This document shows positions 1 to 9,389 of a DNA stretch of 64,000 nucleotides, piece by piece. Under the pieces are notes generated by a model. That model did not search any database, was not told the origin of the DNA, and was given only the letters and a program-made list of their open reading frames with translations. Positions within the stretch are counted from its first letter, which is position 1, and each line of letters starts with the position of its first letter. The translations under genes were made by a program, and so were the position numbers. The DNA comes from Pseudobdellovibrionaceae bacterium (lineage in GTDB: Bacteria; Bdellovibrionota; Bdellovibrionia; Bdellovibrionales; Bdellovibrionaceae), in contig JAKFYD010000015.1 of the NCBI GenBank assembly GCA_021731025.1, positions 1 to 64,000 of the forward strand, written 5' to 3'.

Positions 1-104
1 TCGGCCCCCTAAAGACTCCTCGGAGACTACGAGGTTGATAGGCGGAAGGTGTAAGTCTAGTAATAGATTGAGCTGATCCGTACTAATAGGTCGTGAGGCT
101 TTTT
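1..104 (+). rRNA. 23S ribosomal RNA, 3' end (partial)
   Basis: The window opens inside the last helices of 23S rRNA. The conserved 3'-terminal pattern is visible: the GTGTAAG segment, the AGCTGATCCGTACTAATAGG stretch and the closing GTGAGGCTT near position 100. The exact 3' end is set by comparison with the usual bacterial end and could differ by a few bases. The 5' part lies outside the window. The 127-nt spacer to the 5S gene is AT-rich and I see no tRNA in it. Confidence 0.95.
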
Positions 105-231
105 TAATTTCAAATTTTACAGAAAATCAGTTTTTCTAGTTTAACACGAAATTAATGGAATTAACTTTTAGCTAAAAATCAATTAAATCAATCATTCAAA
201 TTTTAAAGAACAATTTAAATTTAAATATTTT

Positions 232-347
232 GCTGGTGTTTATAGCAGCGGAGTCACACCTGATCCCATTTCGAACTCAGAAGTTAAGCCCGCTTGCGGC
301 GATGGTATTGCATGGGCAACCATGTGGGAGAGTAGCACGACGCCAGC
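232..347 (+). rRNA. 5S ribosomal RNA
   Basis: A full-length 5S gene of about 116 nt. The internal hallmarks are present: the CCCATTTCGAACTCAGAAG loop, the GTTAAGCCC segment, and the late GTGGGAGAGTAG block. The 5' GCTGGTG and 3' CGCCAGC ends pair to form helix I. It follows the 23S gene in the usual order and is followed by a strong terminator. Confidence 0.96.
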
Positions 348-358
348 TCTAATTTGAA

Positions 359-389
359 GCCCGGTCAGAAATGATCGGGCTTTTTTTTT
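359..389 (+). terminator. Intrinsic terminator of the rRNA operon
   Basis: A nine-pair GC-rich stem (GCCCGGTCA paired with TGATCGGGC, one G-U pair) closes a GAAA loop and is followed at once by nine T residues. It lies 11 nt past the 5S gene. The T tract runs into the stop codon of the gene on the opposite strand, so the two transcription units meet here. Confidence 0.92.
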
Positions 390-870
390 ATCTTTTTTTC
401 TTCAGTCGATAAACTCGATTCATTTCCCAAACTTTGTCTTTTGATTTGATATCAATCCAATTGAATTGAACCAAAAAGCTTTGGTCTTCATCTGGGAATG
501 GATAGAACTCGGTTGTTAAGATAAATCTGCCATTGGGTTTAAGTTGAAGGAAATTTATGAGGTCCTTTTTTTCAAACTTTAAGTTCTCGGTACGATTTTG
601 AAACTGAATTTGTTTTATATTCAGAAGTGGGTCTGAAAGGAATTTAGACTCTCGGAGTTTTGCGAAATCATATTTTATCAAATTCATTAAAACTGATATG
701 CGAGAAGTGTGGCTCGAGAAGTCCTCTTTAAAGATTTCATTTTCATTGAAAAAGATAAAAGCGGTAAAAAATATTGTGCAGAGAAAAGTTCCAACCAAAA
801 TAGAGCTCAATAACCTTTTGGAAAATGGTTTTAAACGAGAGAAAAATTTTGATGGGCTCCGTTCTTTCAC
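388..870 (-). CDS. Small membrane-anchored protein of unknown function
   Basis: A 160-residue protein starting at GTG. It has a basic N-terminus (about residues 1-19), one hydrophobic segment (about 20-41) and a hydrophilic remainder of about 115 residues that would lie in the periplasm. No upstream in-frame ATG exists before a stop codon, and no clear ribosome binding site is visible, so the start is the least certain part. I recognise no domain. The topology resembles a single-pass anchored periplasmic protein. Its stop codon sits in the T tract of the rRNA terminator, so it converges on the rRNA operon. Confidence 0.6.
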   Translation of the reverse strand: MKERSPSKFFSRLKPFSKRLLSSILVGTFLCTIFFTAFIFFNENEIFKEDFSSHTSRISVLMNLIKYDFAKLRESKFLSDPLLNIKQIQFQNRTENLKFEKKDLINFLQLKPNGRFILTTEFYPFPDEDQSFLVQFNWIDIKSKDKVWEMNRVYRLKKKR

Positions 871-1167
871 TTTTATAGGATATTGTATTCTCGTAGTTCA
901 TGATAATTTCAATTCATCAGGTTTCTGATTCTGGTCTTCGGCCTAATGAGCGCCAATTTTTGGCCTGCCTTAATTTTTAATTTCGGCCTAAGTTGTTAAA
1001 ACTACGCCTATTTTTTGAATTCGCTTCTAGGATGTCTAAGACTTTAACAGGGAATATGTCTCTGTCGGCCTTAAGAAAAGTGACTAATAAGCTCAGTAAT
1101 CTCAATGTCTTATCTTATAAAATGACAATTGGTATGGGCCTTGTAACCCGACAGGGTAGAGGTAGTT
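871..1167 (+). other. Divergent intergenic region with short repeated motif
   Basis: A 297-nt gap between two divergent genes that must hold both promoters. A perfect 9-nt direct repeat TTCGGCCTA lies at 937-945 and 982-990, and a related GTCGGCCTTA occurs near 1064. I see no supported gene and no clear hairpin terminator. The repeats could be protein binding sites or chance. Confidence 0.35.
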
Positions 1168-2367
1168 ATGAAAAACTTTTGGGTCTGGTTAGGGCTCATT
1201 GCATTTGTTGGCACATATACAGCTTGTTCTGGAGTTCGCTTCAGTAAACAAGTTGATGTGAAGCAATTTGGTAATGCCTGCCAACAGCAAAGTGATTCGA
1301 AAGTTTTTTGTGAAGGCACTGAATTTGTTTCAGGTGGTAAGGTTGACGTCCTTATTGTGAATGATAACTCGGCGTCCATGTCTTTTGAGCAAGCTCGCTT
1401 AGCAGATCGATTTAATAAATTTATAAATTTGTTAGATGGTAAATCCATGGATTATCGCATTGCGGTAACTACAACTGATATTTCTTCAAGCACTAATCTT
1501 CCTCGGGCCATCAACCAAAATGGTGCCCTTCAAGATGGAAATCTGATTGCGTTTCCTTTTGGTGGAAAATACGTCACTCAAAAAGATGGCGATTTAAATC
1601 AACGAACAGCTTGGTTTAATACAGTTATTAAACGAAAAGAAACTCTTGATTGTGAAGCCTTCATCGTTGATTGGGTGAACAGTGGAAAAAGTTTAGAGTC
1701 TACAGAGTATACGAGTCAGTATGTGGATAAATGTCCTCCAACGGATGAGCGTGGTATTTATGCGGCAAATACAGTTTTGCAAAAAAATCCTGACTCCTTT
1801 ATTCGACCCGAAGCTGATTTAGCGATTGTATTTTTAGCTGACGAAGATGTTCGAAGCCAACTGTATCATTACAATTATCCTGGCTACGAACTGAGTGAAA
1901 TGGATAAAGCTGCAACTTTAGTGAGTAACATTAAAACTCTTTTTCCTGGGAAGGCTTTCGGCGTTCATGCGATTATCGTGAAGGACGCCTCTTGCTTAAG
2001 TCAACAAAACGCCCAAACTCAAGGAATTGTTAATGGAAGTTATGGTTGGGAATATCACAATGCAGTTCAACAAGCGAAAACAGCAATGAATGCAATGGGT
2101 TTCCCTGCAGACGTGACCTCAAAAATGGTGAGTGGAGATATTTGTGCTGGCGATTACACGGCTCAGCTGAATCAAATTTTTGATAATATCAATGGGCAAG
2201 TCAAAGACAGTATTACTTTAGGCTGTGAGAACCCGACTGAGTTAGTTGTGACCCTGTCGACTTCTGATGCAAGCATTACTCACTCGGTTGTTGGGACAAC
2301 TCTGAAGTTTAATAAAAAACTGCCTGTGGGAACATCTGTCTCATATCGATATTCTTGCCCAATTTGA
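1168..2367 (+). CDS. Lipoprotein with von Willebrand factor A-like domain
   Basis: A 399-residue exported protein. The N-terminal hydrophobic segment ends at Cys20 (sequence YTAC), which fits a lipoprotein signal with a slightly atypical -3 residue. A run of beta-strand character then leads to DNSAS at residues 66-70, matching the DxSxS metal-ion (MIDAS) motif of von Willebrand A domains. A second strand with AIVFLADED lies near residues 215-225. Such domains bind protein or matrix ligands through a divalent metal. A GAGG-like ribosome binding site precedes the ATG. The gene stands alone. The specific partner is unknown. Confidence 0.75.
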   Translation: MKNFWVWLGLIAFVGTYTACSGVRFSKQVDVKQFGNACQQQSDSKVFCEGTEFVSGGKVDVLIVNDNSASMSFEQARLADRFNKFINLLDGKSMDYRIAVTTTDISSSTNLPRAINQNGALQDGNLIAFPFGGKYVTQKDGDLNQRTAWFNTVIKRKETLDCEAFIVDWVNSGKSLESTEYTSQYVDKCPPTDERGIYAANTVLQKNPDSFIRPEADLAIVFLADEDVRSQLYHYNYPGYELSEMDKAATLVSNIKTLFPGKAFGVHAIIVKDASCLSQQNAQTQGIVNGSYGWEYHNAVQQAKTAMNAMGFPADVTSKMVSGDICAGDYTAQLNQIFDNINGQVKDSITLGCENPTELVVTLSTSDASITHSVVGTTLKFNKKLPVGTSVSYRYSCPI

Positions 2368-2459
2368 TTCAAATAAATTCAGTCAAAAAATAAAATAAAC
2401 ATTAAGCTGCCTGTCCATTTAGCAATTTCATTTTTTTTTGAAAGTGCCGAAAAGTAAGT

Positions 2460-3233
2460 ATGGCGATGTTAGACAGATACAAAAAAAAAGGTGGTTTTAT
2501 TCAGCTGCTTTTGCTGATTGAAACCTCGACGAAGCAAAAACAAGAACAGTTTTTAAATTTAATTGCTCAGGAGAATCGGGCTTGGGAAGAGTCCATAAAA
2601 AAGAAAACACTTTCCATTGAAAAAATTTTGCTGTGGGACCCTATTTACCTGGCAGAGATTTTTTCTCGGATGCAACCTTTAACGATTGCAGTTGCTTTGC
2701 GTAGTTTTTCGGAACCCCACTCGGCCAAAGTTCTTAATTGTTTTACGCCAAGTGAACAGCGAAAAATTCAAAATATTATTACAGAAACAAATCCTTCTCC
2801 GAGTGAAATCCTTACTTGCAATATGAAAATTATTGCTGAAGTTCGAGAGCTCATGCGTAAGGGCGTCTTAAAACTAGAGAAAATTGATCCTGAGATGCTT
2901 ATTCCTGAAAATATTGAAGAGCAGCTTCAGCAACAATCGAGTCTGCATGGCGTGCAATCATTATCCATAGCTCCTGCAAGCGCGGAAATTGAAGAGATCC
3001 CTAAGGTGAAGCCCGAAGCAAAAGTTAGTGGAGAACCTAAGCTAGATACAGAAGTTAAGGTAAGTGCAGACTCTAAGACTAGTGCAGATGCCAGAGGAAA
3101 TTACGAAGCTCTTAAGGATGAAGTCGAACTGTTAAAAGTAAAAAATCGACAGTTAATGAATGAAAATCAACTTTTAAAAGAAGAGATGTCGGTTATAAAA
3201 ACCAAGTTAGAACAAATTCGAAAGATCGCTTAA
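2460..3233 (+). CDS. FliG-like protein with C-terminal coiled coil
   Basis: A 257-residue soluble protein. Residues about 10-125 resemble the middle and C-terminal part of the flagellar motor switch protein FliG: a Q-rich helix, an FE-like segment (IEKILLWDP), then the helix pattern ending in RKIQNII. Residues about 130-215 are charged and low in complexity, with repeated Lys/Glu/Val units. The last 40 residues form a heptad-patterned coiled coil. It is shorter than true FliG (about 330 residues), and no flagellar gene is nearby, so a motor role is not shown. The ribosome binding site is weak, and ATG 2460 or 2466 could be used. Confidence 0.55.
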   Translation: MAMLDRYKKKGGFIQLLLLIETSTKQKQEQFLNLIAQENRAWEESIKKKTLSIEKILLWDPIYLAEIFSRMQPLTIAVALRSFSEPHSAKVLNCFTPSEQRKIQNIITETNPSPSEILTCNMKIIAEVRELMRKGVLKLEKIDPEMLIPENIEEQLQQQSSLHGVQSLSIAPASAEIEEIPKVKPEAKVSGEPKLDTEVKVSADSKTSADARGNYEALKDEVELLKVKNRQLMNENQLLKEEMSVIKTKLEQIRKIA

Positions 3234-3292
3234 AAATAGTTTTTTCAAGCTGTGTTCTTGTTGTCTTCGGCTTTTTCGCTTAAGCTTCGTGC

Positions 3293-4363
3293 ATGCCGAG
3301 CTCTCGTTATTTTTCATATTTATTTAAATCAATCTTTATGGCTGTGACTTTGCTTTATTTGACGGCTTGCAGTCATGCTGAGAAAAAAGAAATCATCACT
3401 GATCCTCCCTTAAATAATTTCAGCGAAAATATGCAAGTGGGGGAGATTACGACCAATACAAATTTAAAAATTAAAGGTGTTAATCTTCGACAAAAACTAT
3501 TCGTAAATGAAAAGCTGGCCTTGGTTTCAAAAGAAAAAGACATAGGAATTTATGGGGTGGGAGTTGTAAAGAAAATCATCTTCAGTGGAGACGGTCGTTT
3601 TGACTTTGAGTTCGAGATTTTGGCTCTGCAGCCAAAGTATACGGTTCGTTTGGGAGACCGGGTCGTTCGGCTTAATTTGAGCACGACCAATGAGGAATAC
3701 ATGGGGCGAACCTACAGTCTGGTTCATTTGCCTGACAGAAATGTGTCTTCACGATATAAACCTTTGTTTACCCAAGGTTATAGCATTGGGGAAACTGCAG
3801 AGACTTTATGGAAAAATGAATTCTTGTTTACATACTATGGGCAAATCTACTATGGGCTGTATGATTTTCTTTCTGTGGGAACTTTGTTGCCGCTGAACGC
3901 TGTTGGCTCTGCCAATGGTGTTGTTAAGGCTCGGTTGTATCGCTCGGGGGCCAACGTGCTTTCTACGGGTTTGAGCTACACCAAAATTCCTAACAGTCAG
4001 GCTTCAACTTTGAATATCAATTTCATGTGGGATTCAATTTCTAATGAAAGTTCGATCACTCACAGCTTTATCTCTTTGGCTGTTTTTTCTTTTGATAAGG
4101 CCGAGGATGCATCAGCCATCAAATCATTGGGAACTAGCAGTTTACAAACGGGCTACGAATTTATTTTGGATAATTGGAGTCGCCTTCTGGTCGGCCCAAA
4201 CTTTAATTTCGAGAAGAAGAGTGTGGGAGGATACCTTTCCTATTTGAAAATATGGGATAAAACTCATTTGCAGTTCAGTTTAAATTCGACAAATATCAGA
4301 TCGCTTAAATTGTCTCCCACCGATGGGTATTACGCTTTTTTTGATGCTTATTGGAGATACTAA
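3293..4363 (+). CDS. Outer-membrane-type lipoprotein of unknown function
   Basis: A 356-residue protein with a lipoprotein signal: a hydrophobic segment ending LTAC at Cys26. Residues about 55-145 form a beta-rich domain with GVGVV and RLGDRVVRL-like strands. The C-terminal 190 residues show alternating hydrophobic and polar residues and many Tyr, Ser and Asn, and end in YWRY, which suggests a beta-barrel or beta-sandwich. I recognise no named family. It follows the FliG-like gene by 59 nt on the same strand and may be co-transcribed. ATG 3293 lacks a clear ribosome binding site; the Met at residue 16 would also leave a signal sequence. Confidence 0.6.
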   Translation: MPSSRYFSYLFKSIFMAVTLLYLTACSHAEKKEIITDPPLNNFSENMQVGEITTNTNLKIKGVNLRQKLFVNEKLALVSKEKDIGIYGVGVVKKIIFSGDGRFDFEFEILALQPKYTVRLGDRVVRLNLSTTNEEYMGRTYSLVHLPDRNVSSRYKPLFTQGYSIGETAETLWKNEFLFTYYGQIYYGLYDFLSVGTLLPLNAVGSANGVVKARLYRSGANVLSTGLSYTKIPNSQASTLNINFMWDSISNESSITHSFISLAVFSFDKAEDASAIKSLGTSSLQTGYEFILDNWSRLLVGPNFNFEKKSVGGYLSYLKIWDKTHLQFSLNSTNIRSLKLSPTDGYYAFFDAYWRY

Positions 4364-4434
4364 CTTCTATCCCAAAGCCGTGTAAAATTTAGACTTTTAT
4401 TGACTATAAATTGATTCTCGAAGATTTTCATTTC

Positions 4435-6300
4435 ATGAAAAATCACAGCACCTTTTTAATCGTTTTATTGTTAATTCTTTCTTTTTCGGCATTATCTTGG
4501 GCTCAAAAGACCTCAATCCCAAAAACAAAAGCTTCATTTGAGATTTGCCAAGATAATCTTAAAACATTTTCTAAACTTATCGAAAATGAAAAGTTGAAAG
4601 CCATTTTGGATTTGCAGTGGAAGGGCTGGATGGCCGAACACCCCGAGTGGGCCACTTATGTGGGAGTTAATGGCTATAATCATTTATGGACAAATCGCAC
4701 TTTGCCGGCTCGGGAGGCGCGGAAGAAATTAGCACGTTGCCATCAAAAAGGTCTGCTGGGGATTCAGCGGGAAAAATTAAAAAGCGATGACCAACTCACT
4801 TTAGATTTAGCTCTTAAAAAAGTGAAAGAGGATATTGAAGGCGAAAAATTTCTTGGTGATTATTTGATCCTGGATCAAATGTCAGGTTTACACTCCGATT
4901 TACCTGATCTTCTTTTTGCTGCTCCAAAGGAAAAACAAAATGACTTTGCAGATCGAATTAAGCGCTTGCAGGCGGTGCCTCAACTTGTCGAGCAGCACAT
5001 TGGAGTTTTGCGAGAAGGTTTAAAACAAAAGGTGACCCCGGTAAAATTTTTAGTTGAAAAAGTTCCTCAGCAGGTCATGGATATAATGCCAGCGGCCATT
5101 GAGCAAAGTCCCATGTATAAAAGCTTTCTGGAAATGCCGACGAGCTGGCCTGCTGAATTTCGGGATGAAACTTTAAAACAGGCTCGAGATATTATTGAAA
5201 AAGAAGTCTATCCTTCCTTGCAAAAGTTTCAGCAATTTTTAGTGAAAGAATACATTCCGAAATGTCGTAAAGATATTTCGTGGTCAAATATGCCGAAAGG
5301 TGAAGAATGGTATGCCTTTCTAGCTCGGTCACATACAACGACAAAGATGAAACCTTCGGAAATTCATGGTCTGGGCTTGTCTGAAGTTCAACGAATCAAG
5401 AGTGAGATGGAAAAGGTGAGGGAGCAGGTTAAATTTAAAGGGAACACTCAAGACTTTCATGAGTTTTTGAGGACGTCACCGCAGTTCTTTTTCGAGAAAC
5501 CTAAGGATCTAATTTCAGCATATCGAGAAATAGGAAAAAGAATTGATCCCGAGTTGCCACGACTTTTTGGCCGACTGCCCCGGCTGCCCTATGGAATTCG
5601 CGAGATGCCGTCTTATAAGGCGCCTCAAGCTCCTACAGCCTATTACATCGGCGGCAGCGGGCCTGCTGGGCGAGCGGGTTATTTTGAAGCTAATACCTAT
5701 GATTTAAACTCGAGACCGAAATGGGAAATGGAAGTGCTTACTTTGCATGAGGCTGTTCCGGGACATCATTTGCAAATTTCGTTGGCTCAGGAAATGGGTG
5801 AATTGCCAGAGTTTAGAAAGTATGAAGGTTACAACGCTTTTACGGAAGGTTGGGGGCTGTATGCAGAAAGCTTGGGTGTGGAGTTAGGAATGTATACAGA
5901 CCCTTACTCGAAGTACGGGCAACTGAGCTACGAAATGTGGCGAGCCGTTCGATTGGTGGTCGATACGGGAATGCACACGAAGGGGTGGTCTAAAGACAAA
6001 GCTTTAGGCTATTTCATGGAGCATATTCCGAAAAGCCGCCTCCAAGCAGAAAACGAAATTGATCGTTATATCACTTGGCCGGGGCAAGCTCTCTCTTACA
6101 AAATAGGGCAGCTTAAATTTTTAGAATTGAAAAATAAAGCGCAGAAAGTATTAAAAGATAAATTCAGTGTTCGAGAGTTTCATGATGAGGTTCTTCGGCA
6201 TGGTGCTGTGCCGATGGATGTATTGGAAAAACTTTTTGAAGAATGGTTAACGCAGCAGAAACGTAAAGACGATCCTGCTACGCAAATTTCGCAATTTTAG
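4435..6300 (+). CDS. Exported DUF885 family zinc peptidase
   Basis: A 621-residue protein of the DUF885 family. The motif HEAVPGHH near residues 438-445 is the family's signature metal-binding site, followed by EGWGLYAE, where a further Glu can complete the site. A clear signal peptide (about 23 residues, ending SWAQ) shows export, so it would act in the periplasm or outside the cell. DUF885 proteins are carboxypeptidase-like metallopeptidases as a class; the substrate is unknown. I chose ATG 4435 because the signal peptide starts there, while a TTG 24 nt upstream has no better support. Its stop codon overlaps the converging gene's stop by 3 nt. Confidence 0.85.
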   Translation: MKNHSTFLIVLLLILSFSALSWAQKTSIPKTKASFEICQDNLKTFSKLIENEKLKAILDLQWKGWMAEHPEWATYVGVNGYNHLWTNRTLPAREARKKLARCHQKGLLGIQREKLKSDDQLTLDLALKKVKEDIEGEKFLGDYLILDQMSGLHSDLPDLLFAAPKEKQNDFADRIKRLQAVPQLVEQHIGVLREGLKQKVTPVKFLVEKVPQQVMDIMPAAIEQSPMYKSFLEMPTSWPAEFRDETLKQARDIIEKEVYPSLQKFQQFLVKEYIPKCRKDISWSNMPKGEEWYAFLARSHTTTKMKPSEIHGLGLSEVQRIKSEMEKVREQVKFKGNTQDFHEFLRTSPQFFFEKPKDLISAYREIGKRIDPELPRLFGRLPRLPYGIREMPSYKAPQAPTAYYIGGSGPAGRAGYFEANTYDLNSRPKWEMEVLTLHEAVPGHHLQISLAQEMGELPEFRKYEGYNAFTEGWGLYAESLGVELGMYTDPYSKYGQLSYEMWRAVRLVVDTGMHTKGWSKDKALGYFMEHIPKSRLQAENEIDRYITWPGQALSYKIGQLKFLELKNKAQKVLKDKFSVREFHDEVLRHGAVPMDVLEKLFEEWLTQQKRKDDPATQISQF

Positions 6301-6680
6301 TTTTCTTTGGTGCAATTTTTTGCAACTGAGTATTTGTAAATACTTTGGTCAGCGGGCTTGATCGTTCGTAAAAGATGAGTGACGCGATCAGCTGTGATGT
6401 TGAGATCCTTAGAAAGCTCAACGCAGAATGAACTTCCACCTTCCATGCCCCATGATGTTGTGACGTAATGATCAACAACACCTTCAACAATCAGCATAGC
6501 CATTGCCGCTTTTACTGTTTTATAAGCATTTTGATCAAAGCCAGTGATCCCACCAAAAAAACTGATGTTAACGGCTCGGTCTGAATTAGCATCGATGGGT
6601 GGAACTGGGGATGTTGCCTGTGCAACGTGAACCAATGACAGAGAAGCGAATAAAAGGCCTAAATTCTTTAATAGTTTCAT
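6297..6680 (-). CDS. Small exported protein of unknown function
   Basis: A 127-residue protein with a typical signal peptide (about 22 residues, cleavage near AQA-TS). The mature part of about 105 residues has two Cys (in SSFCVE and near the C-terminus, AKNCTKE), which could form a disulfide. No domain is recognised. A good ribosome binding site (AAAGGAAAA) lies 5 nt before the ATG. It lies 69 nt downstream of an exported metalloprotease gene on the same strand and may share its transcript. Confidence 0.75.
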   Translation of the reverse strand: MKLLKNLGLLFASLSLVHVAQATSPVPPIDANSDRAVNISFFGGITGFDQNAYKTVKAAMAMLIVEGVVDHYVTTSWGMEGGSSFCVELSKDLNITADRVTHLLRTIKPADQSIYKYSVAKNCTKEN

Positions 6681-6749
6681 GTGATTTTCCTTTCAAAAAG
6701 TTCGAGCAAAGCCCAAGAGCTTTGCTCGATATAATGTACGGTGAATTTT

Positions 6750-7682
6750 TTAGTTCAGAGATTTAAACCAGCAGTTAGGGCGAACTCCAACTTTGAAGCC
6801 TTCTTTTTGGAAGCATGAGTATTTCATGGCCTCTAATTCAGCTCCAGCTGTGTCTTGCCCTTGAGGGAAGCCTTTCGCAGGGATAACGTTCATATCCCAT
6901 TTTTTTGTGCAAAGTGCGCCTGAAAAATAGGTGTCAAGACGGCATTGAGCGCGAGGATGAGCCGTGTTTGTTTTCTTAACAACAGTTGCATCTGGAGTTT
7001 CAAACTTAGGAGCTGGATCGCCACCAAGTGCAGCTAAAAGATTAGCTAAAGAAGAACCGGCAGCAGCAGCGCGAACACACCAGCCTTGTGCATTTGTGTT
7101 TCCGTTCCATACGGTATCACAAGCCGTTTTTACTGTTGGTGGAACATTTCGAAGTCCACGGAAAGCCATGTTTCTTTGTGATTCCATTCCCCAGATCACT
7201 TTCGCACAAACATTTGTAGCGAAGAAATCGGATTCGCCTTCAGCAGAAGCCCATTCTGCTTTGCCATAGAAAGAGTAACCACCAAAGTGATGGCCAAGTT
7301 CATGACAAACAACAAGTGCAAAGCCGTCTTCAGTCACTTCAGGGCGACGTGCTAAACCGCCGAACATAGCGACTGTCCATGTTTTGCCGCTTTGATTAGC
7401 GTAAGCATTTACAGTTGAATCTTTCCAGTCTTTAGAAGCAACAAGCTCAACACCTTTTGCTTTAGCAATAGGAATCCAATATTTCATGGCATCATCAACA
7501 ATCTGATTGAATTTTTCTTCAGTGATATTAGCTGCTCGGGTGGGGTTATCTTTAAGATGTAAATTGTTTGGAGGGAGGGCCCATTTGCCCTGACGTGCGC
7601 CATAGGCCTGATATCCATATCTATACTGAGCCTGCGCAAAAACCGAAACTAAAGTAACCATAATAATAGCCAATACCTTCAT
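6750..7682 (-). CDS. Exported HExxH metalloprotease
   Basis: A 310-residue protein with a signal peptide (about 18 residues, ending AQA). The motif HELGHH lies near residue 127, and a GESDFF segment about 25 residues later could give the third zinc ligand, an arrangement like M48-type gluzincins. The C-terminal part has several Cys and probably forms disulfides. A strong ribosome binding site (GGAGGGATT) sits directly before ATG 7682, so longer readings are unlikely. The enzyme should be periplasmic or secreted; the substrate is unknown. Confidence 0.75.
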   Translation of the reverse strand: MKVLAIIMVTLVSVFAQAQYRYGYQAYGARQGKWALPPNNLHLKDNPTRAANITEEKFNQIVDDAMKYWIPIAKAKGVELVASKDWKDSTVNAYANQSGKTWTVAMFGGLARRPEVTEDGFALVVCHELGHHFGGYSFYGKAEWASAEGESDFFATNVCAKVIWGMESQRNMAFRGLRNVPPTVKTACDTVWNGNTNAQGWCVRAAAAGSSLANLLAALGGDPAPKFETPDATVVKKTNTAHPRAQCRLDTYFSGALCTKKWDMNVIPAKGFPQGQDTAGAELEAMKYSCFQKEGFKVGVRPNCWFKSLN

Positions 7683-7781
7683 AATCCCTCCTTCGAGATT
7701 TGGATTTAAGTTGAAAAAAAGGCTAGGCGAACATGTTGGCACATACAAGAAAAATACCTAGACCTTTGACCGGGAGTGTAA

Positions 7782-8150
7782 TTAGAAAGGTTTGTTTACA
7801 GCGAAATACGCAGCGAGAAAACCTGCCGTAATTATTAAGAAATAAAGTGTTAGCCCCATTTGAGGTTTTCTTTTAACAAAGATCATAATGAGACCAACAA
7901 AGAGCCAAATCATTATTTTTGCGTAGACCCAACCTGGAAGTCCACCGAATAAACCTAAACGAGCAGCTAATCCAAATCCAGAGACAAGAAGAAACAAGAG
8001 CCCTACTCCGTGTGTGATAGCACCTAAAAGACGGACTGACTTTTTTAATGGAGGATTATTTAAGCCAGCCATCAGAACTCCAGCTAGTCCTGTGAAAGCA
8101 AGTATTAATCCCAACAGATGCATCACTTTATAGAACTCGTAGGGAAACAT
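7782..8150 (-). CDS. Small integral membrane protein
   Basis: A 122-residue protein made almost wholly of four hydrophobic segments (about residues 8-28, 40-60, 72-92 and 97-117). A His pair pattern (HLLG near residue 11 and THGVG near 46) resembles small cytochrome- or copper-associated membrane proteins such as the SirB/CopD-like group, but I cannot assign it. It follows lpxD by 17 nt and is probably co-transcribed with it. A TTAGGAGAAAAAT-type ribosome binding site precedes the ATG. Confidence 0.7.
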   Translation of the reverse strand: MFPYEFYKVMHLLGLILAFTGLAGVLMAGLNNPPLKKSVRLLGAITHGVGLLFLLVSGFGLAARLGLFGGLPGWVYAKIMIWLFVGLIMIFVKRKPQMGLTLYFLIITAGFLAAYFAVNKPF

Positions 8151-8167
8151 ATTTTTCTCCTTAGCTT

Positions 8168-9259
8168 TCAGTTGTCATCATTGAGTTGCAAATGCTTCAT
8201 GATCTTATGAAGATTTTTTCTCATCTGATTGAGAGTGCCTAAATTCGCAATTGTTTTTAAAGCTTCCTTAAGAGGCTGTAGAGGATAGCCTCCATATTGA
8301 CCGGCAGCTGTTATATTATTAGTTACCGCGGAACGACCTGCTAAAATTACCCCGTCAGCTAATTCAACATGAGTGGTAACAGCGACATTTCCTCCGCACA
8401 TAAAGCGGGAGCCAATTTTTGATGAGCCAGCAATAAAAAATCCCGCTGCAAATAAACAATCTTCACCAAGTTCACAATTGTGAGCGACGTGACAGAGATT
8501 GTCGAATTTTGAGCCGGCGCGAATTCGAGTGGCCGTTAAGGTCGCTCGATCGATGGCGCAATTTGCGCCGATTTCAACACGATCTTCGATAATCACTTTG
8601 CCTAATTGTGAAATTTTGTGATGCTTAAAATTTTCGTCAGAAGCAAAACCAAAGCCGTCTGAACCTATCGTCGTGTGAGGATGAATTTCACAGTGACTGC
8701 CGATTTCACAATCGGCGCCGATAAAGACTTGCGGATGAAGAAGAGTTTTTGTTCCGATGCGGGCCCCTTTTTCAACCACTGTTCCTGCGCCAATCACGGA
8801 AAAGTCACCAATGTGGGCCTGTGCCCCTATAATAGCATGAGGTCCAACTTTCACGTTTTTTCCCAAACGGGCTAACGGGTGAATTGTCGCCGATGGATGA
8901 AGATCAATGCCCCAATCGAAGCGAGACATTTTTTGATCGAAAAGGCTGAGAACGCGTGCCATCGACTGAGAAATATTTTTTGTCGTAAACAAAAGAAGGT
9001 GATCAGGAATTTTTGGACGGTCTTTTAAGACCTTATCAAGAGCAATAATAATTTTTGCTTGAGCTTCAAGAGCTTGAGAAAGTTGTTTTTCGTTAGAAAC
9101 AAAAACCAGTCCTTCTGAAATGGCTTTTTCAGGGGGTAGAACACTGTGGACAATGTTCTGTTTGGGGCCACTGACCCAACTGATAAAGTCTCTTCCTGCA
9201 GATTCGATTTGAGTGCCCTGAATGTGGAGTTCGCTGTTCCCTTTGGTGACTTCGTTCAC
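8168..9259 (-). CDS. lpxD: UDP-3-O-acylglucosamine N-acyltransferase (LpxD)
   Basis: A 363-residue protein that would add the N-linked acyl chain in lipid A synthesis, using acyl-ACP in the cytoplasm. Residues 1-110 fit the LpxD N-terminal uridine-binding domain. Residues about 120-320 are left-handed beta-helix hexapeptide repeats (IGAxxxIG-type). GSDGFGFA and the HVAHN segment with the likely catalytic His260 are family marks. Start is GTG with GGGAGCAGGAA upstream. The gene lies apart from lpxA or fabZ, which are not in the window. Some relatives keep several LpxD-like paralogs, so this copy might serve a different sugar. Confidence 0.88.
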   Translation of the reverse strand: MNEVTKGNSELHIQGTQIESAGRDFISWVSGPKQNIVHSVLPPEKAISEGLVFVSNEKQLSQALEAQAKIIIALDKVLKDRPKIPDHLLLFTTKNISQSMARVLSLFDQKMSRFDWGIDLHPSATIHPLARLGKNVKVGPHAIIGAQAHIGDFSVIGAGTVVEKGARIGTKTLLHPQVFIGADCEIGSHCEIHPHTTIGSDGFGFASDENFKHHKISQLGKVIIEDRVEIGANCAIDRATLTATRIRAGSKFDNLCHVAHNCELGEDCLFAAGFFIAGSSKIGSRFMCGGNVAVTTHVELADGVILAGRSAVTNNITAAGQYGGYPLQPLKEALKTIANLGTLNQMRKNLHKIMKHLQLNDDN

Positions 9260-9389
9260 TTCCTGCTCCCAAATAGTTTTGCTCTGCGTAAGAAAATGGA
9301 AAAAACAGTTGGTCTACGGTTTAGTCTTAGTCTATTTACTCAAGGAGAGCATCACATATTTTTAAAGACCCAAAGGGAGGGTGACATTA

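Noticed and set aside
105-231. Possible tRNA between the 23S and 5S genes
   Set aside because: The spacer is AT-rich and has no cloverleaf, TTC-type loop or CCA end.
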